From assembly GCF_040581485.1 (NCBI RefSeq), contig NC_090129.1, forward strand, positions 15,201,501 through 15,265,500: a stretch of 64,000 nt of DNA, in the 5' to 3' direction. The DNA comes from Linepithema humile. Its lineage: Eukaryota; Arthropoda; Insecta; Hymenoptera; Formicidae. The notes under the pieces were generated by a model. It was not told the DNA's origin. It worked only from the letters and a program-made list of their open reading frames with translations, and did no database searches. This document shows, piece after piece, positions 11,501 through 21,322 of this stretch; positions within the stretch are counted from its first letter, which is position 1, and each line of letters starts with the position of its first letter. A program made the position numbers and the translations under genes.

Positions 11501-13022
11501 GGAGGATTATGTTCGACATTTTGGTATGTTACAAGGACAGAAGAAAGCATATATACAAATCAATAATATGCTTTGTACTGAAGGCAAAAGTCTTGCTGAT
11601 TTTTCACAAATGGAGCAATTATTAGAAACTGAGTTGTTAAACGAAGAGAATGATTATGTGATATTTGAACAAGCTATGGAAATAGGTACCAAACAATATA
11701 AACAATTAAATGATAAACAAAAAGAAATAGTTGATCTTGTGTTGAATAAATTAGATAACAATATTTATAATAATAATTATTGTTTTTATATTGATGGTCC
11801 AGGTGGATCAGGTAAAACATTTATATATACAACTATTTATCATTTAGCAAAAATTAGAAAGAAACACGTGTGTGCAATGGCTTTTACGGGTATTGCAGCG
11901 ACATTATTACCTGCTGGAAAAACAGTTCATAAGACATTTGGATTGCCGGTTCCATTATTTGCTGATTTAACATCTGCTATTAAAATCCAATCAAAGGAAG
12001 CTCAATATTTGAAAAATACAGATATTTTTATTTGGGATGAAGCACCAATGTCACCACGATATGCTTTAGAAATTATGGATCGAACATTGCGTGATATTAT
12101 GAACAATAATTTACTTTTCGGTGGAAAAATTGTTTTATTAGGTGGTGATTTTAGACAACTTCTGCCTATAAAAGTACATGGTACTCGAAATGAAATTGTG
12201 AATCTTTCTATTAAATTTAGTGCTATTTGGAAACATTTTGTAAATTATTCTTTAACACAAAATATGAGAGTTCTTCCAGAAGAAATTGAATTTGCAAAAT
12301 TTCTTTTAGATATGGGAGATGGCATATTGAATGATTCTAATGATAACATACAAATTCCTAAATGTTGTATAGCACCTATTAATGCTGATATTGTAGAAGA
12401 TATATATGGCGATTTAATACGGAAAACGGAATTTACCAAAATGGCTAAATGTGCTATACTTTCTGCAAGAAATACTGACGTAGATGAAATTAATAAAAAA
12501 GTTGTTGAATTATTAGATAAAACTAATGAACGAATTTATGCAAGTGATGATAGTACTATGAATTGTGATGATAATGGCGATATTGGTGAAGCTTTGTTAC
12601 CAGAATATTTAAACAGTTTATCTCCATCATGTCTTCCTTCTTATGAATTACGTTTAAAGCCAAATTGCATTATTATGTTGATTAGAAATCTTAGTATCAA
12701 TGAAGGTCTTTGTAATGGTACTAGATTAATGATTATAGAACTTACAGATCATTTATTGAAATGTAAAATCTTAACGGGTGACAAGACAGGAGATATCGTT
12801 TTTTTAAATCGTATAACATTATATTGCGAAAATGTATATCCTTTTACCTTTTCAAGAAGACAGTTTCCAGTAAAATTAGCATTTGCTATGACAATTAATA
12901 AATCACAAGGGCAAACGTTTGATAGAGTAGGAATAGATCTTCGCAAAGATGTTTTTAATCATGGGCAATTATATGTTGCTTTCTCAAGAGTTCGTTCAAG
13001 CATTAAAAGTTTTTCTTGGTAA
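8553..13022 (+). CDS. Helitron Rep/helicase transposase, intact (1489 aa)
   Basis: Rolling-circle transposase with an HUH-endonuclease Rep domain and a Pif1-type 5'-3' helicase. The Helitron-like N domain covers roughly residues 380-600 and contains FITMTCNPKW. The HUH motif is PHVHML near residue 604. The two-tyrosine Rep motif YLYKYIYKGHD lies near residue 735. The helicase has Walker A GPGGSGKTF near 1081, Walker B WDEAPMS near 1165, and the late motif TINKSQGQTFDRVG near 1450. The length fits autonomous animal Helitrons. The frame has no stop or frameshift, so the copy may be recent or active. It ends in VAFSRVRS..., the expected Pif1-type C terminus. Confidence 0.95.
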   Translation: MPKRKKERTLNEELEFQRQCRERIAKNQHRRYSVAKKIKNKLKTVDYRKYAINVTGTIHDNHITELNKEHSLDITLINKQISCTGNIHTNRIIEINEEIIEGNPGNTISLNQQSYAEYLSHYRSQKKQQSCLNINSTILIDDINEYYIGSMDVSCVHCNAKYFAAEKISNKGNSFHDCCNHGAVYLQPLPEFPQFIHNLFDGSHVKSNDFFQHIRSYNSSFSFASFNANLINFQNRRPGPYCFKIQGQIYYQINTALYAAQNESPSYGQLFIVDLNETIDHRLNQNSCLDFEIVQNLEHIMRRSNVFAQSYQMMGEELENQRRLEMESGDLLPGLQLSFTLRSGMDRRRYNAQRTNEVAAVFRTTADGKIPESYVTIRNKNTKILQKVSTMDPNVEPWIYPLFYPYGIQGWHRDLTKLNSNKRITRGQYIKYRMAIRDEFNVFILGRRLFQQWLVDNYVKMEKDRIDYCKTHQKELRSETYQGLRDYIQTMANNLNGRIGKMVILSSTFIGSPRNMMQNYQDAMAIVSKFGKPDLFITMTCNPKWREIEENLLPGQQASDRPDICARVFNIKKNYLIDLIVKQKFFGEVAAFVYVIEFQKRGLPHVHMLITLKYNFKITNPQIVDKYISTEIPDPSDNRILHDIVMKHMIHGPCGDWCLVDGKCSKHYPKSYFEETKMDEDAYPYYCRRNNGKNFKRPGGYIVDNRYVVPYCPTLSIIFNCHINVEVVSSIKSVKYLYKYIYKGHDVAAITIEPITENVIIDHDEIHNYIETRYVGPVEACWRILGKKLQDKSHTIMRLPVHLPNEQNIIIENESNEDTITSALSQVTMLIDYFSLNLRDEEARQYLYIEISRYYTFKKEKINDRNVSHWVKRKSHYNCIGRMYSVSPSQTELFHLRLLLLTIKGAISFNNLRTVNGELCQSFTAACLALGLIEDDDEWNRAMNEAVGWMMPRQLRKLFVRILLHCQPLHPEELWDNFKTALSEDYVRHFGMLQGQKKAYIQINNMLCTEGKSLADFSQMEQLLETELLNEENDYVIFEQAMEIGTKQYKQLNDKQKEIVDLVLNKLDNNIYNNNYCFYIDGPGGSGKTFIYTTIYHLAKIRKKHVCAMAFTGIAATLLPAGKTVHKTFGLPVPLFADLTSAIKIQSKEAQYLKNTDIFIWDEAPMSPRYALEIMDRTLRDIMNNNLLFGGKIVLLGGDFRQLLPIKVHGTRNEIVNLSIKFSAIWKHFVNYSLTQNMRVLPEEIEFAKFLLDMGDGILNDSNDNIQIPKCCIAPINADIVEDIYGDLIRKTEFTKMAKCAILSARNTDVDEINKKVVELLDKTNERIYASDDSTMNCDDNGDIGEALLPEYLNSLSPSCLPSYELRLKPNCIIMLIRNLSINEGLCNGTRLMIIELTDHLLKCKILTGDKTGDIVFLNRITLYCENVYPFTFSRRQFPVKLAFAMTINKSQGQTFDRVGIDLRKDVFNHGQLYVAFSRVRSSIKSFSW

Positions 13023-13864
13023 TCAACGAGATAATAGACACGTTAAAAATTATGTATATAAAGAAATATATATGTGAAATAAAAATATATATTAAACTGA
13101 AAGCTGTATTTAAAGATGTATGTTATAGTTAATTATGTAATTAACAAATATCATCAAGCAATTGCAAATATTATACGTCGATTTTGATGACATTGGAACC
13201 ATCGGTTATTTAGTTCCTCGAAACAAACTAAAGTTTTACCTTTTTTTATATGTATAAATGGACATATATGGCGCTAAATGTATTAATTATTGCTCTGGAG
13301 TTCGCTGGATATATTTATTAATTTCTTTATTTATTAATTTTTAAATAATGTAATTAAGTACTTGAAATTTTAAAGAAATGAATTTTAAGAAATATCGTCG
13401 AGCAATTGCAAATATCTCTCAAAGTCGATCTCTCAAATAATACATTGATGATTTAATTTCATACAAACAATAATCTCCATTTGAAAGATCGACTTTGAGA
13501 GATATTTGCAATTGCTAGATGATATTTGTTAAAATTCATTTCTTTAAAATTTTTAAATAATGTAAAAAAGTATTCATAAAAGTACTCATAAAAAAACACT
13601 CGGATTAATAAGAAGCATAAAGAACAGCGTGCACGGAGAGAAAAGCATGTACTGGAAGTGGTGCGTGCTATAGATATGAGAATTTTTAAAATTATTACTT
13701 ACCTTTTTTTTAGTTTTCTCTTTTATCCTTTCCTTCTCCTTTTTTCACTTTTTCACTCTTTTTTCACTCTTTTTAAAAAAATGCGTTTTTTGAACAGGGA
13801 ATACGTCTGTACAATTTGACAGCTTGAAAAAATGTAAACAAGAGTGGATATGCGAAGCTAAATA

Positions 13865-13897
13865 GCGCGCGCGAAGCGCGCGCCTGTGTTGTTCTAG
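13865..13897 (+). other. Helitron 3' terminal hairpin and CTAG end
   Basis: An 8-bp GC-only stem (GCGCGCGC-GAA-GCGCGCGC, 13865-13883) is followed 10 nt later by CTAG at 13894-13897 and then T. A short GC-rich hairpin about 10 nt before a terminal CTRR is the defining 3' signature of Helitrons. Confidence 0.9.
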
Positions 13898-14827
13898 TAT
13901 TATATAAATAATTATTTAATAAGAATTTTTGATTATTTAATTATTCATATAATATATTATTAAATTTATATTAAAATATTTAAATCTATAAAAAAATTAA
14001 AAAAAAAATCAATAAAAGCAAAAAAAATTAATAATATATATAATATTAAATAAAACTCTGCTTCCAATTATTCTGAAATAATACCCCAATAAATAATTTT
14101 TAAAAATGTCAGAATCAGTTTTACCTCAAAAAAAAAAAATAAAATACAATTAATTTTAATGAACAAAAAAATCCAATAAAAACTTTCATTAAAATTATAA
14201 ATAAAAATATCTTTGATAATTCCTTTTTATTTATACACATAAATATTTTTGGAATATGAATTTTAGGGTTAATATTTATGTATTTAAATAAAAAAAAATT
14301 ATCAAAAATTTTTTTATTTATAATTTTAATGAAAGTTTTTATTGGATTTTTTTGTTCATGAAAATTAATTGTATTTTTTTATAAAAAAAATTTTTTTTTT
14401 TTATTTTTTTTTTTTTTTTTTTGAGGTAAAACTGATTCTGACATTTTTAAAAATTATTTATTGGGGTATTATTCCAGAATAATTGGAAGCAGAGTTTTAT
14501 TTAATATTATATATATTATTAATTTTTTTGCTTTTATTGATTTATTTTTTTTGATTATTTTATAGATTTAAATCTTTTAATATAAATTCAATAATATATT
14601 ATATAAATAATTATTTAATAAGAATTTTTGATTATTTAATTATTCATATAATATATTATTAAATTTATATTAAAATATTTAAATCTATAAAAAAATCAAA
14701 AAAAAAAATTTTTTAAAAATCAATAAAAGCAAAAAAATAAATAATATATATAATATTAAATAAAACTCAGCTTTCAATTATTCTGAAATAATACCCCAAT
14801 AAATAATTTTTAAAATTAAATTTTACC
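13898..14827. repeat. AT-rich foldback element at the host/virus boundary
   Basis: A segment of about 230 bp (13898-14130, with CTCTGCTTCCAATTATTCTG and AATACCCCAATAAATAATTT) is followed by its inverted copy (about 14420-14600) and then by a third copy in the first orientation (about 14600-14820). The core 14150-14360 is itself palindromic, with the unpaired stretch around 14255-14275. The element starts directly at the Helitron end and stops just before the first viral gene. No coding content. Confidence 0.8.
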
Positions 14828-14828
14828 A

Positions 14829-15497
14829 TTGACGTATAAAAAAATAAATATCGATACCATAAAAAAATATTTGGAACCGGGATCCGTTTTACTAACAAGC
14901 AATCATTACAGCAAAACTTTTATCATTACTCCTTCTCCGATAAAACACGGAGCAATATATTTCGGACACGATATACATAAAGAAATTAATACATTATACA
15001 ATAATATAAAATTATATTTAGAATATAAAAAAATTAACCTTCTAAAGCCAAAAGACGAAATATATGTACCTGAACACATCAAATATTTAGATAACATATA
15101 TAATATTATAGATATAAAAAAATTAATGGATAAATTAGAAACTTTGAAAGATAAATATAATAGTGACAACGACTATATAGTAGAAATTTCAGATAAAGGT
15201 CCTAGAATTTTAACATTTGACAAGTTTATAAAAAATAAAAATGAAATATTCATTTACCATTATTACAATAAAAAAATGATGAAATTAGCATCTATAAATT
15301 CTTTATATTTTTTAGGAACAAAATATTTGTTTAATAAAGATAAAGAAGGAAAATATTGTTTTGAAATGATAATTCAATCATACGAAATTATAGATAAGTA
15401 CTTTAAATCTCTAAAAGTTTCAATAATTTTTTATTCATATTATACATCATCTTGTTTTACAAAAAGCAGATATTTCAATCTCGTGTACAGAAATTAA
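14829..15497 (+). pseudogene. Poxvirus G6-like NlpC/P60 superfamily protein, 5' start lost
   Basis: The N-terminal part reads EPGSVLLTSN..., then IKHGAIYFG. This is the pattern of the NlpC/P60 (permuted papain-like) fold, in which the His of 'HGAIYFG' belongs to the active site; poxvirus G6-type proteins have it. The frame opens with TTG and has no upstream ATG, so the start was probably lost at the boundary with the foldback. Near 15462 the A run in ACAAAAAGC may hide a frameshift: the alternative frame continues to a stop at about 15510. It is the first gene of the viral block. G6-like identity is an inference from pattern, not alignment. Confidence 0.5.
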
Positions 15498-15531
15498 ATT
15501 TAATGAAAATTTATAATAATTTTAATAAAAC

Positions 15532-15915
15532 ATGAATAGAATATACCAACAATTTCTAGAACACGGAACTCTTCTTGGAATTAATAGCAATAATTCTGTA
15601 ATTTATGAAATAAACGATTACGGATCTTATACAACATTATCTAGTGACAATATTGTACTTGAAAAAGTTACAAGAAAATTTAGAACCAATATTTTTAAAC
15701 TATTTGTAGAATATTGTAAAGAACACAGTTTAATAATATCAACTTTTATAGATATTACAATGTATTCAAAAGATAATGAAGTATTACATTACAACACTAT
15801 TTGCAATAACGTAAAAAATACAAAAAAATATAAATTTAAAATATCAGATTATATAAAATATAAGCATAAAATGTGTAAACTGTGTTACGATGGTGGTTAC
15901 GTAATTATGGTATAA
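15532..15915 (+). CDS. Hypothetical viral protein (127 aa)
   Basis: Not recognised. It starts 35 bp after the preceding gene with an ATG in TAAAACATG. The product is Lys/Ile/Asn-rich, as are all viral proteins in this block. It has a Cys pair near the end (MCKLC) and no membrane segment. The frame is intact and codon use fits the AT-rich neighbours. Confidence 0.6.
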   Translation: MNRIYQQFLEHGTLLGINSNNSVIYEINDYGSYTTLSSDNIVLEKVTRKFRTNIFKLFVEYCKEHSLIISTFIDITMYSKDNEVLHYNTICNNVKNTKKYKFKISDYIKYKHKMCKLCYDGGYVIMV

Positions 15916-15991
15916 TAGATAACATTTAGAAAATTATTTAATATTTATCTTTAGTTTGTTTGTGTTCATATTTGACTTTTGCTTGAAAGTA

Positions 15992-16432
15992 TAATTAAGT
16001 ACTTTTTTTTTTTTTATTATATGAAAATTTTAAATCTTTAAATCCCTCATTTATTTTTCTTAAAATCTTTACCTTATCGTCAATAATTAAAATATCTGTA
16101 ATAAAATAATTATCAATATCTTTTATAATTTCAATAGTCTTGGAACACATATTATCTTCAAACTCAATTGGAATATCAAAATCTGATTTTTCTTTGCTAT
16201 TACCTTCATTATTGCTGCTATCTATCAATTGATCTATTAAAGCCAATAAAGTCTCCTTTTTTATATTTGGATATAATCCAGTATTTGAACAAATTTTATC
16301 ATCATCGAGTATTATATTTTTAGCTCTTATGCTTCCATCTACAGTAAGATTAGATCTTACGTTTAAATTATTTCCCGCTGTCTTAATTGTATTTAAAGTA
16401 GTTTAAAGTCTGGTTTTATCTTCTTCTAACAT
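15992..16432 (-). pseudogene. Viral protein with fibre-like N terminus, one in-frame stop
   Basis: The ATG at 16432 sits in AATAAATG, a poxvirus late start. Codon 10 is a stop (TAA at 16405-16403), after which the same frame stays open to 15995. The region after the stop reads NLNVRSNLTVDGSIRAKNI, a pattern reminiscent of phage and viral fibre stems. The second half is acidic and ends in a Lys-rich tail. About 145 residues in total. The function is not recognised; the fibre-like comparison is weak. Confidence 0.55.
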
Positions 16433-16838
16433 TTATTAAAAAGAAAAAAACAAATTTTATTGAAATAAAAAAATTTAATTAATGAAAAAACTGAATTAAT
16501 ATCACTTCAAAATTAACAACATATCTTGATACTAATATAATTATATTAGTATTAATATAATTTATATTAATATTAATAAAAAACATATCTTTATTATAAA
16601 ATAAATAATATGTATTAATATTAATACAATTGTATTAGTATTATAACAATTATTATCAAATATAACACATTTTAATGTAACTAACATTATTACTATCAAA
16701 CAAATAATATATCTTAAAACAATATAACATTGCTACATGTTATTATCAAATAGACAATACACTTGTACATTAACATTATTAATAAATAATTTGACTAATA
16801 ATTGATGACATACATCTTTACACTAACCAATTAAAAAT
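16433..16838. other. AT-rich intergenic stretch, divergent promoter region
   Basis: About 400 bp of almost pure A/T between two divergent viral genes. It contains repeated ATTAGTATTAATATAA-type words near 16540-16600 and 16615-16650, and no open frame of note. Confidence 0.5.
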
Positions 16839-17749
16839 ATGGAACGTAATTTAGAATATATGCGTTCATGTGAAAATCCTTATATTAGAGAAAATAAGTA
16901 CAATGAAAAAAATAAATCATTGGATATAATAAAGTTTCTATATACATCATTATATAGAAAAGACTACTCGATTTTAAATATTATTAAAAACAAACAAATT
17001 ATAAAATATTGCAACAAATACTATAGATGCGAAAAATGTCAGGATATAAAATATGTTAAAAGATGTATTTATTATCATCTTAATAATAATATTCATAAAC
17101 ATTATCAGCATTTTGAAAATTATTTAGACAATTATTTTAAAGGATTTTTAAAAGAGATATATCTATATTACAAAGAAGAAATTATATATACAAGTATCGA
17201 TCATGTAGAATACAATTTAAGAGATAAATATAAAAAAATATTTAATGTCTACGGTGATTATGATCACAAACAATTTAAAAATTCATTATTGAATAATATA
17301 ATTAAAAAATGTCATATAAAAAAAATAGCAAATTGTATAAATCAAAATTTTTTAACATTTTAATGTACTGTATATTAATAGATAAATCTGATTTTAACAT
17401 CATTGATTATGAAATAATTGTAAATAAATATTCTTTATTTAAAGATATCTATAAGATATCACATATACTAAATATAAAAAGAAATAGTTATAAAAACGAA
17501 AATATTAAAAAAATAACTTTTTCAAGCAATAGAATGTTAAATTATACATATAATTTTCATGATAACGATTTAAATTATTACCATAAAAATATGATAAAAT
17601 TAAACATAATGTATAGAACAAATATAGAAGATTACGTTTGTGAATATGATAATCACATAAGTGATTATTTAAATATAATAAATTCAAAATACGAGTTTAA
17701 TTATTCTAATAAATTTATTAGTAACAGCCTACAAGATATAAACTTGTAA
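16839..17749 (+). pseudogene. Hypothetical viral protein split by a frameshift (about 300 aa)
   Basis: Two overlapping plus-strand frames (16839-17363 and 17309-17749) look like one gene broken in the run of eight A at 17318-17325. The first part has a Cys cluster (YRCEKCQD...RC...H) that could bind metal. The second is Asn/Tyr-rich with no motif I recognise. Function unknown. Confidence 0.5.
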
Positions 17750-17902
17750 TAACTTTTTATATTAACTTTTTCTAACTTATATTTTCTCTTCATACTGTTA
17801 ATTATTAAATATGGTTACTTTTAACTTCCTATTGTTAATTTTAAAAAGAATTAAATAAGAATATTGAAAATATATACTAAAATAAATATCAACTTTTAAA
17901 AT

Positions 17903-18462
17903 ATGGATATTCAATTAAAATTCAGTATATTAACTAACGAATTGGTAGAATCTACAGACATAGAAATCAATAAAAATAAACAATCATCTGAAATAGGTAC
18001 TATCAAGGATAGAAAATTGGGAGAAGTTAATAATGTAGAATGTGATACATGTCAACTTACAAAAAATACTGGATGTAATGGCCATTCTGGGAAAATACCA
18101 TTAGGAAATAAAATATTCGTACATCCAAGTATGATAAGCGAAATCAAAAACATATTAAGTACATTTTTGATTTCAAGAACATTGGGTGATTACAATTGCA
18201 AAAATATTTCATATTCAAGATATACAGATCCACTAACTCCAATACCAGATATCAAAACACTCGATATATCTAGAAAATTTTATTGTATTATGATAACTGA
18301 TGGTATATACGAATTGATAAATATCGATTTTTTATAGTTAATACAGTTAAAAGAGTTAAATTCAATACAATTCACGAATATATTTTCAATAAGTGTAATA
18401 AAAAACAAAGTCAAAAGGACAATTTTACAATATTATCTGAAATTTTTTCAGAAAAAAAATAG
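17903..18462 (+). pseudogene. N-terminal fragment of poxvirus-like RNA polymerase largest subunit
   Basis: The frame from 17903 carries the N-terminal clamp zinc site of the largest RNA polymerase subunit: CDTCQL...CNGHSGKI near residues 50-68, followed by VHPSMISEIK. The open frame stops at 18337; the alternative frame after the T run 18328-18333 continues in register to TAG at 18460-18462. Only about 185 of roughly 1,300 residues remain. The rest, including the catalytic DFDGD loop, is absent from the window. The next gene starts 4 bp later on the other strand, so the truncation is a rearrangement and not a simple stop. Confidence 0.75.
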
Positions 18463-18465
18463 TAA

Positions 18466-18906
18466 TTACTTTTTTAATATTTCAGATAAAACATTAATAA
18501 ATTCACTCTTTGATACTTTATCATCATTATTACTATCAAATAAACATTTTAATATCGATAATTCTTTATCTATAGATACTAAATCATTATGTGGATGATA
18601 CGTTTTATAAATCGTCTTTATCTTATCATAATCTAAATCATCCTTTTCTTTATTAGACACATTATCGTAAAATAATTCTTGAGAGCTTTTAGATGTATCA
18701 AATTCTTTAATTCCATTTTTAAATTCATCGAAACTTATTTTATTATCTTTATTAATGTCATATTTTACAATTATATCTTCTAATTGTTTATCTTTTAATT
18801 TTACATTTTCAAATATCTTATAGGATTTCTTTAGATCTTTTTTTGTAATATACTCGTTATCTGAAGAAATATAATCGAATAATACTCTTTTAATATCAGA
18901 AGACAT
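18466..18906 (-). CDS. EF-hand calcium-binding protein (146 aa)
   Basis: Two EF-hand loops are visible: DINKDNKISFDEF near residues 49-61 and DSNNDDKVSKSEF near 123-135. Both have acidic residues at positions 1, 3 and 5 and Glu at 12. The overall layout resembles small calmodulin-like proteins. The ATG is in TATAAATG, a poxvirus late start, so the gene belongs to the viral set and is not host DNA. The frame is intact. EF-hand proteins are not a core poxvirus family, so capture from a host is likely. Confidence 0.8.
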   Translation of the reverse strand: MSSDIKRVLFDYISSDNEYITKKDLKKSYKIFENVKLKDKQLEDIIVKYDINKDNKISFDEFKNGIKEFDTSKSSQELFYDNVSNKEKDDLDYDKIKTIYKTYHPHNDLVSIDKELSILKCLFDSNNDDKVSKSEFINVLSEILKK

Positions 18907-18914
18907 TTATACTA

Positions 18915-19148
18915 CTAAAAATAAGTTACAGACTCGTTAACTTTGTCATTGCAAGTATTAAGAGGAAGTATTTTGGAATTTAATATATCTTCGTCTATGT
19001 AAGTATTAAATATATTTGTTGTAATTGTAAAATAACCAGTTCTATTTATTATTTTCATAATAATATCTTTATTTTTATTATTATCAATGTAATAAAACCA
19101 ATTGGTAAGCATGAATTGAGAATTTTGATCTATCATTCTTATTATCAT
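18915..19148 (-). CDS. Small hypothetical viral protein (77 aa)
   Basis: The ATG at 19148 lies in TTAAATAAATG, matching the late-promoter motif. The product contains LTNWFYYIDNNKNKD and no motif I can assign. It is immediately upstream of the EF-hand gene on the same strand (8 bp apart). Confidence 0.55.
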   Translation of the reverse strand: MIIRMIDQNSQFMLTNWFYYIDNNKNKDIIMKIINRTGYFTITTNIFNTYIDEDILNSKILPLNTCNDKVNESVTYF

Positions 19149-19229
19149 TTATTTAATAATGTAATATTTCAAAAAACCCAAGTTAAAAATGAAATTCTAT
19201 TATATTATGTTAATATAATAATATTAACA

Positions 19230-19496
19230 ATGTCGTCTTCTAGGCAAATAAAAAAGTCTGATATATACCAAATAAATTTAACATATGTAGATGATTGTTA
19301 CAGTAATACATTTACAGACGACGACTACAATTCCGACAATGATATACTAGTCACATTCAGTAATTTAAATATACACAAAGATGATAGTAATAAATATAAT
19401 AATAAACTAAACGAAAAAATAAATATTAAAAAAAATGTTACAGAAAAAATAAATATTAAGAAAAACGCACCTAAGAAAAAATGTACAAAAAAGTGA
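19230..19496 (+). CDS. Small acidic/basic hypothetical viral protein (88 aa)
   Basis: The chosen start (MSSSRQ) is preferred over the longer in-frame start at 19116, which overlaps the divergent gene. The middle is acidic (DDCYSNTFTDDDYNSDND). The tail is a Lys-rich near repeat (EKINIKKN twice, then APKKKCTKK). Possibly a DNA- or RNA-binding tail; function unknown. Confidence 0.5.
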   Translation: MSSSRQIKKSDIYQINLTYVDDCYSNTFTDDDYNSDNDILVTFSNLNIHKDDSNKYNNKLNEKINIKKNVTEKINIKKNAPKKKCTKK

Positions 19497-19540
19497 AAAT
19501 TTAATTAAGTTATACAAATACTTATAAGAATTCCAATATA

Positions 19541-20475
19541 ATGAGTAAATCGTACTCATTTAGCTGCCGATATGACAAAGACTTACACGAATTTTATATA
19601 AAACAAAGAAATTTCTTCTGGACTGAAAATGAGATAGACTTTACTAAAGATATTAACGACTGGAATAGCTTAAATAATGATCAGAGAAATGTTTTAAAAT
19701 ATATACTAGCGTTCTTCCTTCACAGCGATAAACTTATATGTGAGAACATACAGACAAGATTTTCCAACGACATTCTATCTATAAAAGGGGCTAAGTACTT
19801 TTATAATATACAGACAGTTATAGAAAATATACATGAGATTGTATATGATAAATTTGTAAATATATACATTAATGATAAGGACGAAATTGTAAAATTGAAT
19901 AATAGAATTTGTCTTGATCCTGTAATAGATAATAAAATAGCATGGATAGAAAAATGGATGAACTCGAACGATTCATTCGGAGCCAGACTAGTCGCTTTTT
20001 CAATAATAGAGGGAGTATTTTTTACTGGCTCTTTTGCTATTATATTTTATATGAAACATCTTGGAAAAATGAATGGACTCGCACAAGCAAATGAACTCAT
20101 AGCTAGGGACGAACAATTACATTGTGAATTCGCATGTTATATGTATAGAAATAAGCTTGATGATTGTGATAAAATATCCAAGAATAAGGTATATAGTATT
20201 ATTGAAGAAGCTGTGAACATCGAAACAGAATTTTATAATAAATCTTTAAATGTTGAAATAATAGGCTTGAATAAAGAACAAATGATTCACAATATATAAA
20301 ATTTACAGCAGATAATGTTATAGAGTTACTTGGATATGAAAAATTTTATAATGTTAAATCCCCATTTGATTTTATGGAAAATATCATATTAAATAGAAAA
20401 ACTAACTTTTTTGAAAGAAAAACCACAGAATATTTAAAGGTTAATAAAAAAGTACTAAACTTCGATAATATATAA
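19541..20475 (+). pseudogene. Ribonucleotide reductase small subunit (R2), one frameshift
   Basis: Class I R2 makes the diiron-tyrosyl radical used with R1 to reduce ribonucleotides. Iron-ligand motifs are present: ENIHEIVYD near residues 106-114 and RDEQLHCEFA near 189-198; hydrophobic helices such as SIIEGVFFTGSFA match the family. The open frame stops at 20299. The C-terminal part continues in another frame (KFTADNVIELLGYEKFYN..., stop at 20475), so an indel lies near 20281-20292. About 310 residues in total, the normal R2 length. R2 genes occur in many poxviruses. No R1 gene is seen in the window. Confidence 0.88.
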
Positions 20476-20539
20476 AACACCTAAAAATGTACAAATATAT
20501 ATTTTATATCTACAGAATATATATATTTCATAGTTACTA

Positions 20540-20917
20540 TTAGACCAAGAAGACTGTTATCATTTCCCTAAATAATTCTATTATACATTTTTTATTAATA
20601 TCTTCAATAAATTCTCTTGTTTTTTTTATATTATCAGTTATGCATAATATATAATCTGATTTCTGTATAATTTTATATATTATATTAGTATCAATTTCGT
20701 GAAAATTGTAGAAATAAGCACACGATTCTTTATAATTCAACGATTCTTCATTATTATAATCATAATAAATTATTTCAGGACTTTTTAAACTTTTAATAAC
20801 ATTTTTTATTTTGTTTTTATATTTCTCATCAATACATATACTATCTACATCAAAATTCAAAAAGTTTGAATATGTTATAGATCTTTCTATAAAATTAATT
20901 ATATTAATATTATCCAT
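20540..20917 (-). CDS. Hypothetical viral protein (125 aa)
   Basis: Not recognised. It is an intact frame divergent from the next gene, the starts being only 5 bp apart. It has an alternating hydrophobic pattern (IIYKIIQKSDYILCITDNI) suggesting a small alpha/beta protein. No membrane segment. Confidence 0.55.
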   Translation of the reverse strand: MDNINIINFIERSITYSNFLNFDVDSICIDEKYKNKIKNVIKSLKSPEIIYYDYNNEESLNYKESCAYFYNFHEIDTNIIYKIIQKSDYILCITDNIKKTREFIEDINKKCIIELFREMITVFLV

Positions 20918-20922
20918 TATAA

Positions 20923-21318
20923 ATGAACGGAAACGTTTTTGGTTTTAACAACTTGGGAAAATGGTTATCCGAAACAGATAGAAAACTTAATATAATATGT
21001 GAAAATATTCAAGCATTTAATAGTAGAGATATATTTTCATTTTCTATAAATAAAACTTTTAAATTTAAACACTGTGATAATATAATATTACACAAAATAA
21101 AAACAAATATAAAATACAACGGATTTGTAGTGTTATCTATCGTAATAGATGAAACTGAATATGATGTCTTAGAATTTCTCTTTAATAACGAATATATAGA
21201 CATGGAAATAAATAAACATCTTAATAAAATAAAAAATAAAGAGCTAAAAATTATACTGAAAGACGAGCTAGGAAACGATATGAGAATTCACAAAGGATAT
21301 GTTTATATAAAATCCTAA
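20923..21318 (+). CDS. Hypothetical viral protein (131 aa)
   Basis: The ATG is in TTATAAATG, the late start motif. The product (MNGNVFGFNNLGKWLSETD...) has no motif I recognise. Intact frame, end to end with the next minus-strand gene (4 bp between stops). Confidence 0.6.
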   Translation: MNGNVFGFNNLGKWLSETDRKLNIICENIQAFNSRDIFSFSINKTFKFKHCDNIILHKIKTNIKYNGFVVLSIVIDETEYDVLEFLFNNEYIDMEINKHLNKIKNKELKIILKDELGNDMRIHKGYVYIKS

Positions 21319-21322
21319 TTTC

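Larger units (their letters stand above)
8553..13897 (+). mobile_element. Helitron (3' end defined, 5' end unresolved)
   Basis: The span covers the transposase gene and downstream DNA to CTAG at 13894-13897, which is followed by T, as expected for insertion between A and T. The 5' TC end was not found; it must lie upstream of 8553 in the AT-rich repeats. A palindromic repeat at 13360-13560 (same family as 5565-7670) lies inside the 3' region. Confidence 0.75.

Noticed and set aside
13023..13560. A second gene downstream of the Helitron transposase
   Set aside because: Only AT-rich palindromic repeat and short random frames are present.
17903..18462. Host RNA polymerase II fragment
   Set aside because: Strong AT bias, no introns and close packing with viral genes; the host gene would be far more conserved.
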